From: Alphaproteobacteria bacterium
Lineage (GTDB): Bacteria; Pseudomonadota; Alphaproteobacteria; Caulobacterales; Maricaulaceae
NCBI GenBank assembly: GCA_024742735.1
Contig: JANSXV010000001.1
Span: 806,001 to 870,000, forward strand
Length of the DNA stretch: 64,000 bases
Reading direction: 5' to 3'
Below, in pieces: positions 26,208-35,122 of the stretch. A program made the translations under genes and the position numbers. The notes beneath the pieces were generated by a model. It saw only the letters and a list, made by a program, of their open reading frames with translations. It was not told the DNA's origin and searched no databases. The number at the start of each line of letters is the position of its first letter. The first letter of the stretch is position 1.

Positions 26208-26446
26208 AAGCGCGCGTGCACGTCTATCTCAAACCCGGCGTTCTGGACCCGCAAGGCCAGGCGGTCGCCACCTCCCTGAACCATCTCGGCTTTGACGAAG
26301 TCAGCGCCGCGCGCCAGGGCAAGTATATCGAGCTGGACCTCGACACCGCCGACGCTGAGGAAGCCCACAAGCGCGTCGCCGAGATGTGCGACAAGCTCCT
26401 CGCGAACCCGGTGATCGAAAGCTACGACATCGAGCTGAGCGCTTAA
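26204..26446 (+). CDS. purS: Phosphoribosylformylglycinamidine synthase subunit PurS
   Basis: 80-residue small subunit of the three-part FGAM synthase (PurS, PurQ, PurL). It bridges PurQ and PurL and helps channel ammonia. Typical sequence: [40 protein letters not shown]. purQ would be expected next but is displaced 2.6 kb by the cassette at 26447-29023. A small hairpin (AGCGGGCGC/GCGACCCGCT, about 26446-26471) follows the stop. Confidence 0.96.
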   Translation: MKARVHVYLKPGVLDPQGQAVATSLNHLGFDEVSAARQGKYIELDLDTADAEEAHKRVAEMCDKLLANPVIESYDIELSA

Positions 26447-26580
26447 GCGGGCGCCTCTTTTGCGACCCGCTAAGCCGTGCATCCTGTTCGGCTCGCAAAT
26501 ACGCGTCACCCGGCGGCCCGCCCCCTTGCACAACTTGAACGCTGGCGTATTGTTGCGTTTCGAGCGAGTGGAGCGCGTTT

Positions 26581-26922
26581 ATGGTGCAACCCGACATCAT
26601 CTACCGGGCGAGCTTCGGCTTGATCCTCTTGCACCATGTCTTCGAAACAGAGGCTCAGCGTGGCCGAGCGGGCGCCATCAACCTGTCCATCGGTTCGATC
26701 ACAATGCCTCTGCTCCTTGCGGTCTATTTGAACCGGGCTGAGCTCTTCGCGCCGTTCACTTTACTGCAATCGCTTGGAATTCTCGTACTGGCAGGGCTCT
26801 TCGTGGCTTGGCTGACCAAAATCCTGATCTACGTCGCGTGCCGGCCAAAGTCGGTCTTTGTACGTTGGCCGACAAACCAGTCTCGAAAAGAAATCTACGA
26901 CGACACGGTCAATAAGCGTTGA
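26581..26922 (+). CDS. Two-helix membrane protein, possible immunity or partner protein
   Basis: 113 residues from ATG 26581, with GGAG about 7 bases upstream. Two membrane helices are predicted, around residues 34-51 (LSIGSITMPLLLAVYL) and 58-86 (LLQSLGILVLAGLFVAWLTK), followed by a basic cytoplasmic tail. No family recognised. It is the first gene of the cassette inside the purine cluster and ends 28 bases before the double-glycine-leader gene. Small membrane proteins next to such genes are often immunity proteins, which is inference here. A weak promoter-like TTGCAC/ATTGTT pair lies at about 26525-26553. Confidence 0.6.
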   Translation: MVQPDIIYRASFGLILLHHVFETEAQRGRAGAINLSIGSITMPLLLAVYLNRAELFAPFTLLQSLGILVLAGLFVAWLTKILIYVACRPKSVFVRWPTNQSRKEIYDDTVNKR

Positions 26923-26950
26923 GCGCGAGGCGGTCAGCGCAAAGGCCCCA

Positions 26951-27370
26951 ATGCGCAGTTTGACAGTCAGTGAAATGAAGTCCGTGTCCGGAGGGACGAG
27001 TATTTTTTCCAAGTACGCCTTGCCCCCAGGCACGCCCATCAGCGACGCGATGGCGAGCCAAGGCTTCTTCGACCCGACTAACACGGGCAATGCATACATT
27101 GATATGGTGAACACGTTCGCGCTGGTCGGAACAGGCGAGTTGTCGCCGGCGGCGCTTGAGCGGTATCTTACAAATCCGTGTGAAGAGGTTGGCTCGATTT
27201 ATCATGATGAAAACGTTGGTCCGCTTGACGACTTCATTCGTTATAGCTGGGAAGTTTTTCAGGGAGAAATGATTGAACACGAAGGATATTGGGACGATTT
27301 TATTAAAGATGATTACATTGCATGTATGGAAAACGTAATGCGAAATCACGGATACAATGTTCCTCAGTAA
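26951..27370 (+). CDS. Protein with bacteriocin-type double-glycine leader
   Basis: 139 residues from ATG 26951 (AAAGG five bases upstream). The N-terminus MRSLTVSEMKSVSGG is a near-ideal double-glycine leader (hydrophobic at -12 and -7, Glu at -8, Val at -4, GG at -2/-1), the kind cleaved by C39-peptidase ABC exporters. The ~124-residue remainder is acidic and aromatic-rich, with two cysteines (NPCEEV, IACMEN), and is longer than most class II bacteriocins. It matches no family I know. No C39 exporter lies in the window. The coding DNA is about 38% G+C over 27181-27360 by hand count, far below its neighbours, so it looks horizontally acquired. Its 3' end overlaps the next gene by 14 bases. 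Confidence 0.72.
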   Translation: MRSLTVSEMKSVSGGTSIFSKYALPPGTPISDAMASQGFFDPTNTGNAYIDMVNTFALVGTGELSPAALERYLTNPCEEVGSIYHDENVGPLDDFIRYSWEVFQGEMIEHEGYWDDFIKDDYIACMENVMRNHGYNVPQ

Positions 27371-28178
27371 TACGCTCTCATTTGCCTTTATATCGGCCTG
27401 TCTGGTTGCGGCAGGACTGGCTGATATAAAGCATGATGAGCAACCAGCGGCCGATTTACCGTTTTATTGTGCCAATATTGATGTGGATTATTGCGGACCA
27501 ATAACGCGTGATTTCGAGGAAGCAGCCTCGTCGCCGGCCGCGCTTGCCGATGGGTACCTTACCTTCACGTCGTCGGGAGGGGATGCCAGAATAGCAAGCC
27601 TGTTAGCGCTGCAGTGGCGATGGCTTGGTGGTGACGCCCGGGTAGTCAGGCTGTGCGGCTCATCATGTCTTGAAGTTTTATTGCCGACCTTCAAGTCGGT
27701 AGCGTTCATCGACGAACCGGTGGTGCTTTCCCACGGCTCACCACATATGCTTAGAACGATTTACGAACGCCATGCGCCCTCCGCCGCCGAGCAATGTCGT
27801 CCAATCGCCGAACACAATCGGTTTGCAACGCTTCTTAGCAACGGGCCCTGGGCTCATGTTTCGGATCGTATAGGAATGGTTCAGCTTGATCGTCTGGGTG
27901 TGGAGAACATCCAAGCGGATGACGTCGACGGCTGTATCCGGCTTTCCTACGACCAAGAAGTCGACCATTGGCTGCCGACGACCGATGAATTGCGCCTATA
28001 TTATGGGCTTTCCACCAGCGGAACAGTCGCCGCAGACAACCTTACTTTGGCGCATGAGAAAGTTTCCTGCCTGTTCCCTCCAGGAGAGACGTTTCGCGTT
28101 GGCGACGCCGTGATCACCGCCGACCCAAAGGTCTGTCCGCATGCAACGCTCTATCCCCAAGGGGGTCTCGATTATTGA
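27357..28178 (+). CDS. Exported ClpP/crotonase-fold-like protein, paralogue 1
   Basis: 273 residues starting inside the end of the preceding gene. The N-terminus is hydrophobic (LSNTLSFAFISACLVAAGLA), either a signal peptide lacking the usual basic residue or a lipobox (ISAC). The core resembles the ClpP-like periplasmic group near COG3904: SSGGDARIASLLAL (residues 72-85), CGSSC (100-104, nucleophile Ser102/103) and VVLSHGSPH (His126/130). The C-terminal DHWLPTTDELRLYYGLSTSGT matches DLTHQWWFPTSTQLRDLMGL in the next gene, so the two are paralogues. Protease activity is unproven. Confidence 0.62.
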   Translation: MFLSNTLSFAFISACLVAAGLADIKHDEQPAADLPFYCANIDVDYCGPITRDFEEAASSPAALADGYLTFTSSGGDARIASLLALQWRWLGGDARVVRLCGSSCLEVLLPTFKSVAFIDEPVVLSHGSPHMLRTIYERHAPSAAEQCRPIAEHNRFATLLSNGPWAHVSDRIGMVQLDRLGVENIQADDVDGCIRLSYDQEVDHWLPTTDELRLYYGLSTSGTVAADNLTLAHEKVSCLFPPGETFRVGDAVITADPKVCPHATLYPQGGLDY

Positions 28179-28924
28179 AACCCATCACGTCTAGAGGCGT
28201 TCGAGTACTGATAGCCCTGGCATCTACAGCGCTTCCAGCCGCCTGCTCTCCGCCGGACACCTCCGCCCGGCTCATCGCCGGGCCGGACACGCCTCGGGTT
28301 TCCGGGACGATTGATGCGGCGTTCACTGATAGGTTCGTGGACGCGTATGAAGGGTCAAACCGCCTCGCAGTGACATCCACGGGGGGTGAGGCCGTCAGAG
28401 CGCTCGTCATGGCCCGCGTCGTCGCCCCTCGCGAATTGCATCTGTTCATCGACGACCATTGTTTGTCAGCCTGCGCCAGCCTTCCATTGCCAGCTGCCGA
28501 CACTGTGACCTTCGGGCCCGACGCCGTGGTGGGCATGCATTATTCTCCCGCCATGACTCGCCGGGTCTATGTGAGAGACTTCGGGACCGGTGACGATTGC
28601 TACGTACGTTCAGGCGACGGCGAGCGACAAATGCTCGAGGCGGCGGGGCGCAGGCCTAGCTTCGCAGATGAAGTCTATGATCGCCTGCAGCCGGGTCCTG
28701 CGCGCGCGATCGACATCGGCGATGTCTGCCCGCGCATCGAGTACGACCTGACCCACCAATGGTGGTTTCCCACCTCGACCCAGCTGCGCGATCTGATGGG
28801 GCTGGAGTTCACCGGCACGGTGTGCGCCGACGATCCGGCCTGCATGCGCCGGCGCTTGCCGAACCTGCGCATTGAGGCCACGGTCGTGGTCGGCGACGAG
28901 ATCTGGACCCTGCCGCTGGAGTGA
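28175..28924 (+). CDS. ClpP-fold-like lipoprotein, paralogue 2
   Basis: 249 residues with a TTG start that overlaps the preceding stop (TTGA), so it is coupled. The signal ends STALPAACSPP with a probable lipid cysteine at 24. Core motifs parallel paralogue 1: TSTGGEAVRALVMA (67-80), CLSACAS (96-102, Ser98) and VVGMHYSP (His122). Two CxxxC-like cysteine pairs may form disulfides. The DNA is GC-richer than that of paralogue 1, closer to the chromosome average. A surface or periplasmic peptidase is a reasonable guess only. Confidence 0.62.
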   Translation: MKPITSRGVRVLIALASTALPAACSPPDTSARLIAGPDTPRVSGTIDAAFTDRFVDAYEGSNRLAVTSTGGEAVRALVMARVVAPRELHLFIDDHCLSACASLPLPAADTVTFGPDAVVGMHYSPAMTRRVYVRDFGTGDDCYVRSGDGERQMLEAAGRRPSFADEVYDRLQPGPARAIDIGDVCPRIEYDLTHQWWFPTSTQLRDLMGLEFTGTVCADDPACMRRRLPNLRIEATVVVGDEIWTLPLE

Positions 28925-29023
28925 AGGCGACGGCCCCCGTGCGCAGACAGGCTGTCCATAACTCCTGAATCCCCGCACGCTTCCCGCTACCCAAATCCTT
29001 TCCCGCCTGCTAAAGCGCGCGTC

Positions 29024-29689
29024 ATGAAAACAGCCGTCATCGTTTACCCCGGCTCGAACTGCGACCGCGATGCGGCCATGGCGATCGAGCGTGTCACCGG
29101 AACCGCGCCGGCCATGGTCTGGCACGGCGAGCCGTCCTTGCCCGAAGGCCTTGATTTCATAATGGTTCCGGGCGGATTTTCCTATGGCGACTATCTGCGC
29201 TCCGGCGCGATCGCCGCGCGCTCCCCGATTACGGCGGACCTGATCAAAAAGGCCGAATCAGGCGTGCCGGTTCTGGGCGTGTGCAACGGCTTCCAGATCC
29301 TGACCGAAACCGGGCTGCTGCCCGGCACGCTGATGCGCAATTCCGGGCTGCGCTTCGTCTGCGAGAAGGCGCCGGTGCTGGTGGAGACGACGAACTCGCG
29401 CTTCACCCGCGCCTATGGCGAGAGCCGTGAGCTGACCATCCCCATCGCCCACCATGACGGCAATTTCTTCGCTGATGACGAGACGCTGAACCGCATCGAG
29501 GGCGAAGGCCAGGTCGCCTTCCGCTACGCAAACAATCCCAACGGCTCGGCCCGCGACATCGCCGGCGTCACCAATGCGGCCGGCAATGTGCTGGGCATGA
29601 TGCCCCACCCCGAACGCGCCGTGGACGCCGATCATGGCGGAACCGACGGGCTGAAACTGTTTGAAAGCGTGCTGGGAGGCGCCTCATGA
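29024..29689 (+). CDS. purQ: FGAM synthase glutaminase subunit PurQ
   Basis: 221-residue class I glutamine amidotransferase supplying ammonia to PurL. Nucleophile Cys87 in LGVCNGFQ, with the His/Glu pair in [10 protein letters not shown]. Other family sequence: YPGSNCDRD and [14 protein letters not shown]. The stop overlaps the purL start by four bases. The 99 bases upstream (28925-29023) separate it from the cassette, and I see no strong promoter there, so it may depend on read-through from purC or from the cassette. Confidence 0.97.
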   Translation: MKTAVIVYPGSNCDRDAAMAIERVTGTAPAMVWHGEPSLPEGLDFIMVPGGFSYGDYLRSGAIAARSPITADLIKKAESGVPVLGVCNGFQILTETGLLPGTLMRNSGLRFVCEKAPVLVETTNSRFTRAYGESRELTIPIAHHDGNFFADDETLNRIEGEGQVAFRYANNPNGSARDIAGVTNAAGNVLGMMPHPERAVDADHGGTDGLKLFESVLGGAS

Positions 29690-31932
29690 CCGAGCTCGCC
29701 GAAAATCCGCGCTACGCCGAAGGCATAGACGAGCAGATCGTCCTCGAGCATGTCACGGCTGACGAGTACGAGATCATCCTGAAAGAACTCGGCCGCGCGC
29801 CGAACCTGGTTGAGCTCGGCATCTTCTCGGTCATGTGGTCGGAGCACTGCTCCTACAAGTCCTCGCGCATCCACCTGGCGAAGTTCCCCACCAAGGGCGA
29901 GCGCGTCATCCATGGTCCGGGCGAGAACGCGGGCGTTGTTGATATCGGCGATGGGCAGGCGGCCATCTTCAAGATGGAGAGCCACAACCACCCCAGCTTC
30001 ATCGAGCCCTATCAGGGCGCGGCCACCGGCGTGGGCGGCATTCTGCGCGATGTCTTCACCATGGGCGCGCGCCCGGTGGCGCTGATGAACGCGCTGCGCT
30101 TCGGCGATCCCAAGCATCCCAAGACCCGCCAGCTGGTCTCCGGCGTGGCCGCCGGCATCGGCGGCTACGGCAATTGCGTGGGCGTGCCGACGGTCGGCGG
30201 GGAGACCAATTTCGACAAGGGCTATAACGGCAACATCCTCGTCAACGCCATGGCGGTGGGTCTGGCCGACACCGACAAGATCTTCACCGCGGCAGCCCGG
30301 GAGCCGGACTTCCCGGTGCTTTATGTGGGCGCCAAGACCGGCCGGGACGGCATTCACGGCGCCACGATGGCGAGCGCGGAATTCGGCGAAGGCTCGGAAG
30401 AAAAGCGCCCCACGGTCCAGGTCGGCGACCCGTTCACCGAGAAAAAGCTGATCGAAGCCTGTCTGGAGCTTATGGCCGAAGACGCCATCAGCTCGATCCA
30501 GGACATGGGCGCGGCGGGCCTCACCTCCTCGTCGGTTGAGATGGCGAGTTCCGGCGGGCTGGGCATCGAGCTGGACCTCGATCATGTGCCCCAGCGCGAA
30601 GAGGCGATGTCAGCCTATGAAATGATGCTCTCTGAAAGTCAGGAGCGCATGCTGATCATCGTGAAGCCCGGCCGTGAACACGTGGCCGAACGGATCTTCA
30701 GGAAGTGGGATCTGGACGTGGCCGTCATCGGCAAGACCGCCGAGCATGGCCGCCTGGTGCTGCGCCACAAGGGCGAGGTGGTCTGCGACCTGCCGCTTGA
30801 TCCCATCGGGGAGAACGCACCGAAATATGACCGGCCCCACTTCCCGGCCGAAGCGCGCGCCCGGATCAATCCGGCCCAGCTGCGCGCGCCGGAGCATCTG
30901 GGCGAAACCCTCGCCCAGCTGATCGGCACGCCGGACATGGCGTCGAAACGCTGGATCTGGAGCCAGTATGACCGCCACGTCATGGCGGACACGGCGGCCA
31001 GCTCTGAAGATCCCGCCGACGCCGCCATTGTGCGCGTGCACGGCACGAACAAGGCGCTCGCCATCACGACCGACTGCACGCCGCGCTACTGCGCCGCTGA
31101 TCCCTTCGAGGGCGGCAAGCAGGCCGTGGCGGAAGCCTGGCGCAATCTGACGGCCGTGGGCGCGGACCCCATCGCCATCACCGACTGCCTGAATTTCGGC
31201 AACCCCGAACGCCCTGAGATCATGGGTCAGTTCGTGGGCTGCGTGGAAGGCATGGCGAAAGCTTGCGAGGCCCTCTCCTTCCCTGTCGTTTCGGGCAATG
31301 TCTCGCTCTACAACGAGACCGATGGCCGGGCGATCCCGCCGACGCCGGGCGTGGGCGGTCTGGGCCTGATCCCGGATATGGCCAAACGCGCCGGCTATGG
31401 CTGCATGAGCGAGGGCGATGTCCTGCTGCTCGTCGGTGAGACCGCCGGCGCGCTCGGCGCCTCGCTCTACCTGCGCGAAGTGGAAGGCCGTGAGGACGGC
31501 GCCCCGCCGAAGGTCGAGCTCGCCGCTGAAAAGCGCAATGGCGACTTCGTGCGCGCCCAGATCCGCGAAGGGCGCACGGCTGCGGTCCATGACCTGTCCG
31601 ACGGTGGGCTGGCCTGCGCCGCCGCTGAAATGGCCATGGCGTCAGGCTGCGGGACCAAGCTGGCCTATACCGGCCCTGTCCCCCTCTTCGCCTGGCTGTT
31701 CGGGGAAGATCAGGCCCGTTACCTGATCGCGGCCAGGCCTGACGCCGCCGAAGCCATGCTCGCCGCGGCCAAGGCCGATGGCGTGCCGGTTGAGGTCGTG
31801 GGTCTGGCCGGCGGGCGCTTCGTCAGCATCAATGGCGGCCATGCGGTGGACATCATCCGCTTGAAGCAGGCGCACGAGAACTGGATGCCGACGCTCATGG
31901 CCGGTGAGCCGGAAGCCAACGCGGCGGAGTAG
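29686..31932 (+). CDS. purL: FGAM synthase subunit PurL (short form)
   Basis: 748 residues, the length of the small PurL that works with PurS and PurQ. It converts FGAR to FGAM with ATP. Motifs: [69 protein letters not shown], and in the second half [13 protein letters not shown] and HDLSDGGLA. The last 10 bases with the following 14 form a perfect hairpin shared with the convergent oppA-type gene. Confidence 0.97.
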   Translation: MTELAENPRYAEGIDEQIVLEHVTADEYEIILKELGRAPNLVELGIFSVMWSEHCSYKSSRIHLAKFPTKGERVIHGPGENAGVVDIGDGQAAIFKMESHNHPSFIEPYQGAATGVGGILRDVFTMGARPVALMNALRFGDPKHPKTRQLVSGVAAGIGGYGNCVGVPTVGGETNFDKGYNGNILVNAMAVGLADTDKIFTAAAREPDFPVLYVGAKTGRDGIHGATMASAEFGEGSEEKRPTVQVGDPFTEKKLIEACLELMAEDAISSIQDMGAAGLTSSSVEMASSGGLGIELDLDHVPQREEAMSAYEMMLSESQERMLIIVKPGREHVAERIFRKWDLDVAVIGKTAEHGRLVLRHKGEVVCDLPLDPIGENAPKYDRPHFPAEARARINPAQLRAPEHLGETLAQLIGTPDMASKRWIWSQYDRHVMADTAASSEDPADAAIVRVHGTNKALAITTDCTPRYCAADPFEGGKQAVAEAWRNLTAVGADPIAITDCLNFGNPERPEIMGQFVGCVEGMAKACEALSFPVVSGNVSLYNETDGRAIPPTPGVGGLGLIPDMAKRAGYGCMSEGDVLLLVGETAGALGASLYLREVEGREDGAPPKVELAAEKRNGDFVRAQIREGRTAAVHDLSDGGLACAAAEMAMASGCGTKLAYTGPVPLFAWLFGEDQARYLIAARPDAAEAMLAAAKADGVPVEVVGLAGGRFVSINGGHAVDIIRLKQAHENWMPTLMAGEPEANAAE

Positions 31933-31946
31933 CGCCCTACTCCGCC
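31923..31946. terminator. Stop-codon-spanning hairpin between convergent purL and peptide-binding gene
   Basis: A perfect 10-bp inverted repeat (GGCGGAGTAG, 31923-31932, and CTACTCCGCC, 31937-31946) with a 4-base loop contains both stop codons. It is symmetrical, so it can act on both transcripts, but there is no T-run; call it a possible bidirectional terminator or 3'-end stabiliser. Confidence 0.5.
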
Positions 31947-33553
31947 TCCGCCACGCACAGATGCGTCGTCGGCGTGTACTCGATCATGCCCCCGATCCAG
32001 CCTTCGATGCGCGGGTGCACGATCCAGTTGCGCTCGAAATGGAAGAAGGGCGCGATGGCGAAGTCATCCAGCGCGATCTGTTCAGCTTCGCGGAACAGGG
32101 CGGCGCGCGCCGCCTCATCCTGCTCGTCCTGAGCCTGGGCCAGCAGGGCCTGCACCCGGTCATCGCTCCAGCCGGAGAAGTTGCCCGCCGCGTCCTCGGC
32201 GATGACGTCGAGCATGTAGGAGGTGTCCTGCACCGAGGCGACCCAGCCGCCCAGAGCCGCGTCGAATTCGCCCGCGCGCAGGTTCTGATAGTGAATGGCC
32301 GCTTCGGTGCTGAAGATCTCCACCTGCACCCAGTCAGCCAGGCTGTTCCAGTCCTGCTGCAAGACCGGCGCGATCCGGTCGCCATTGCCCCCGGAGGGAT
32401 AGGCGAACTCGAAAGTGAGCGGATTGTCCGGCCCGAATCCGGCGTCTGCGAGAAGCGTCAGCGCGCGCTCGCGCCGCTCGCTCACCGGCTCGTCACCCCA
32501 GGCGATATCAGCGGTCGGATAGGGGGCGGCGAGATTGTCCGGCACCAGCCCATTCGCCACGATCAGGCCGTCGGGAATGACCTCGGTGAAGGCGAACTCG
32601 CGGTCGATGGCGATGCTCAGCGCCTCTCGCACCCGAACATCGCCGAACGGATCGCGCTCGGTATTGGCCACGAAATAGAAGGTTCCCGGCGGCACGGCCT
32701 GGCGCATGTGATCAGGCAGCTCCTCGCGCACGCGGGCCAGCATGGAGGCCGGTACGTTCGCCGCGATGTCCAGCTCGCCCGACCGGGCCCGCCGCGCAGC
32801 GGTTTCCGGGGAATTGATCGGGAAGTTGAACACTTCATCGAAGCAGACATTCTCCGCGTCGTAGAAGAGGGGGTTCTTCCTCAGCACGGTCTGCGAGCCC
32901 ACCACCCGCTCCACCAGCGTGTAGGCGCCGTTGGTGACGATGTTCTGAGGCTGGGTCCACGCATCGCCGTGAACCTCGATCACGTGGCCGGGCAGCACCG
33001 CGCCGCGCCCGTCGGCGAGCAGCTGGGGCAGGAAGGGCATGGGATGAACGAGGCGGATCTCCACGGTGCGCTCATCCAGGGCGGAAACGCCCAGAGTCTC
33101 CGGTTCGGCCTGTCCGTCCAGGATCGCGCGCGCATTCACGACCGGGGCGAAGACCTCCACATAGGCCGCCGCCGTCGCCGGATCGACCGCACGGCGGAAG
33201 CTGTAGACCACGTCGTCAGCCGTGATCTCACGGCCGTCGGACCATTGGGCTTCACGCAGGGAGAACGTCCAGGTCAGCCCGTCCTCGGAGAGATCAAACG
33301 ACTCCGCCAGCGCCAGCTGAGGCCGTCCGTCCGGTCCCCGGCGCATGAGGCCCACAAACAGATCACCCGTCACAGCCTGCACCCAGGCGCCGCCCGCCTT
33401 ATGGGGGTCGACCGCGTCAAGCTCCGGGCCGTCATTCCTGTACAACACGCCGCTTTCAAGCCGCGCGGTCTGGGCGTCCTCGCGGCCTTCGCCGCAGGCG
33501 GCCAGAAGGGTCACCGCGGCCAGAAGGCCCAGTCGAGTCACGATGGATGGCAT
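31937..33553 (-). CDS. Peptide ABC transporter substrate-binding lipoprotein (OppA/DppA family)
   Basis: 538 residues from ATG 33553 (strong GGGGAAGGG upstream). Lipoprotein signal ending AAVTLLAACGE (Cys20). Family 5 extracellular solute-binding protein: DLFVGLMRRGPDGRPQLALA, DGLTWTFSLREAQWSDG, ITADDVVYSFRRAVDP, TNGAYTLVERVVGSQTVLRK then NPLFYDAENV, and VREALSIAIDRE. It captures oligopeptides in the periplasm. No permease or ATPase genes are adjacent; a permease gene of the same kind begins at 330, so any link is speculative. Confidence 0.92.
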   Translation of the reverse strand: MPSIVTRLGLLAAVTLLAACGEGREDAQTARLESGVLYRNDGPELDAVDPHKAGGAWVQAVTGDLFVGLMRRGPDGRPQLALAESFDLSEDGLTWTFSLREAQWSDGREITADDVVYSFRRAVDPATAAAYVEVFAPVVNARAILDGQAEPETLGVSALDERTVEIRLVHPMPFLPQLLADGRGAVLPGHVIEVHGDAWTQPQNIVTNGAYTLVERVVGSQTVLRKNPLFYDAENVCFDEVFNFPINSPETAARRARSGELDIAANVPASMLARVREELPDHMRQAVPPGTFYFVANTERDPFGDVRVREALSIAIDREFAFTEVIPDGLIVANGLVPDNLAAPYPTADIAWGDEPVSERRERALTLLADAGFGPDNPLTFEFAYPSGGNGDRIAPVLQQDWNSLADWVQVEIFSTEAAIHYQNLRAGEFDAALGGWVASVQDTSYMLDVIAEDAAGNFSGWSDDRVQALLAQAQDEQDEAARAALFREAEQIALDDFAIAPFFHFERNWIVHPRIEGWIGGMIEYTPTTHLCVAEAE

Positions 33554-33639
33554 GCGCCCTTCCCCTGTTTTGATCAGGGTAGGGTGCACGCCTGAGCGGT
33601 CAACTTAAACCGGCGGCGCTTCACGGCCGCTGGCGCCCC

Positions 33640-35007
33640 CTACTCCGCCGCCCGGCTCATCCCTTGCGCCGGCTTGAGCGCATCAGCGATCTGGAAGGCC
33701 ATCTCCAGGGCCTGATCGGCGTTCAGGCGCGGGTCGCAATGGGTGTGGTAGCGGCTGGAGAGGTCGGCTTCGGACAGATGTCCGGCCCCGCCCACGCACT
33801 CGGTCACGTCCTGGCCGGTCATCTCGAAATGGACCCCGCCCGGTTCGGCGCCTTCGGCGCGCAGCACCTCGATGAAGGTCTTCAGCTCCCCCAGAACCTT
33901 GTCGAAATCGCGCGTCTTGAAGCCGTTAGACGCCTTGTGCGTGTTGCCGTGCATGGGATCGCAGGCCCACACCACGTTGCGTCCTTCCGCCTGCACCTTG
34001 CGCACCAGCGGCAGCAGGCCATTGGCCACCTTGTCAGCGCCCATGCGCACGTACAGGACCAGGCGGCCCGGCTCGTCGCGCGGATTGAGAATGTCGATCA
34101 GGCGGACCAGCTCGTCGGGATCCAGCGTCGGGCCGCATTTCAGGCCCACAGGGTTCTCGATCCCACGCATGAACTCCACATGGGCGCCGTCGGGCTGGCG
34201 GGTGCGGTCCCCGATCCAGCTCAGATGCCCGCTCGTGGCGTACCAGCGGCCGGTGTCGCGCTCCATGCGAGTCAGCGCTTCTTCAAAGGGCAGGTGCAGC
34301 GCCTCGTGGGAGGTGAAGAAATCCACCCCTTCAAGGCTCGGCGCCCCGTCCGGCGTCACGCCGCAGGCGCGCATGAAGGCCAGCGCCTCGCCGATCCGGT
34401 CGGCGTATTCCTGATACTTCTCGCCAGCCGGACTGCCCGCCAGGAAATCCAGCGTCCACTGGTGCACGTTGTGCAGGTCGGCATACCCTCCAGACGCCAG
34501 CGCTCTGAGCAGGTTCAGTGTCGCCGCAGCCTGGTCATAGGCGCGGATCAGGCGCTCTGGATCAGGCACGCGCGCTTCCGGCGTGAAGGCCATGTCGTTG
34601 ATGGAATCGCCGCGATAGCTGGGCAGCTCCACGCCGTCGATCACCTCGGTGTTGGACGAGCGCGGCTTGGCGAACTGGCCGGCGATGCGGCCCACCTTCA
34701 CGATGGGTTTGGCGCTGGCGAAGGTCATGACGACCGCCATCTGCAGCAGCACCCGGAAGGTGTCGCGCACGGTCTCGGCGGAGAATTCCTTGAAGCTTTC
34801 CGCGCAATCGCCGCCCTGAAGCAGGAAGGCCTGCCCGGCCGCCACGTTGGCCAATTGGCGCTTGAGGCGCTTCACCTCGCCGGCGAAGACCAGCGGGGGG
34901 CGGCGCGCAAGCTCGCTTTCGACGCGCGCCAGGGCGTCCGCGTCGGGATAGTCAGGCAGTTGCAGCGCCGGCTTCGAACGCCAGCTGTCCGGGCTCCAGG
35001 CAGTCAT
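33640..35007 (-). CDS. 3-deoxy-7-phosphoheptulonate (DAHP) synthase, class II
   Basis: 455 residues from ATG 35007 (GAGG upstream); ATG 35031 is an alternative. First step of the shikimate pathway, joining erythrose-4-phosphate and PEP. Class II (plant/mycobacterial type) features: [32 protein letters not shown] with the metal Cys, [25 protein letters not shown] with the metal His, and [16 protein letters not shown]. Located 115 bases downstream of the glutathione reductase gene on the same strand. I see no attenuator in that gap. Confidence 0.95.
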   Translation of the reverse strand: MTAWSPDSWRSKPALQLPDYPDADALARVESELARRPPLVFAGEVKRLKRQLANVAAGQAFLLQGGDCAESFKEFSAETVRDTFRVLLQMAVVMTFASAKPIVKVGRIAGQFAKPRSSNTEVIDGVELPSYRGDSINDMAFTPEARVPDPERLIRAYDQAAATLNLLRALASGGYADLHNVHQWTLDFLAGSPAGEKYQEYADRIGEALAFMRACGVTPDGAPSLEGVDFFTSHEALHLPFEEALTRMERDTGRWYATSGHLSWIGDRTRQPDGAHVEFMRGIENPVGLKCGPTLDPDELVRLIDILNPRDEPGRLVLYVRMGADKVANGLLPLVRKVQAEGRNVVWACDPMHGNTHKASNGFKTRDFDKVLGELKTFIEVLRAEGAEPGGVHFEMTGQDVTECVGGAGHLSEADLSSRYHTHCDPRLNADQALEMAFQIADALKPAQGMSRAAE

Positions 35008-35122
35008 CTCATCCTCAATCGGCCGGCGCATCTGTCCGGACCTTGTCGAAGAGGATAGCTCCAATGCTGCGGCGCGATAACCCCGCCGTGACACTGGGGC
35101 GCGGGACTTGGTGAACGCAGGC

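Noticed and set aside
1-33553. Single peptide-transport operon linking the permease at 330 and the binding protein at 33553
   Set aside because: They are 31 kb apart with many unrelated genes between, so only a functional guess would be possible.
31904-33595. 563-codon + strand frame opposite the peptide-binding protein gene
   Set aside because: The minus-strand gene has a lipoprotein signal and clear solute-binding motifs; the antisense translation has none.
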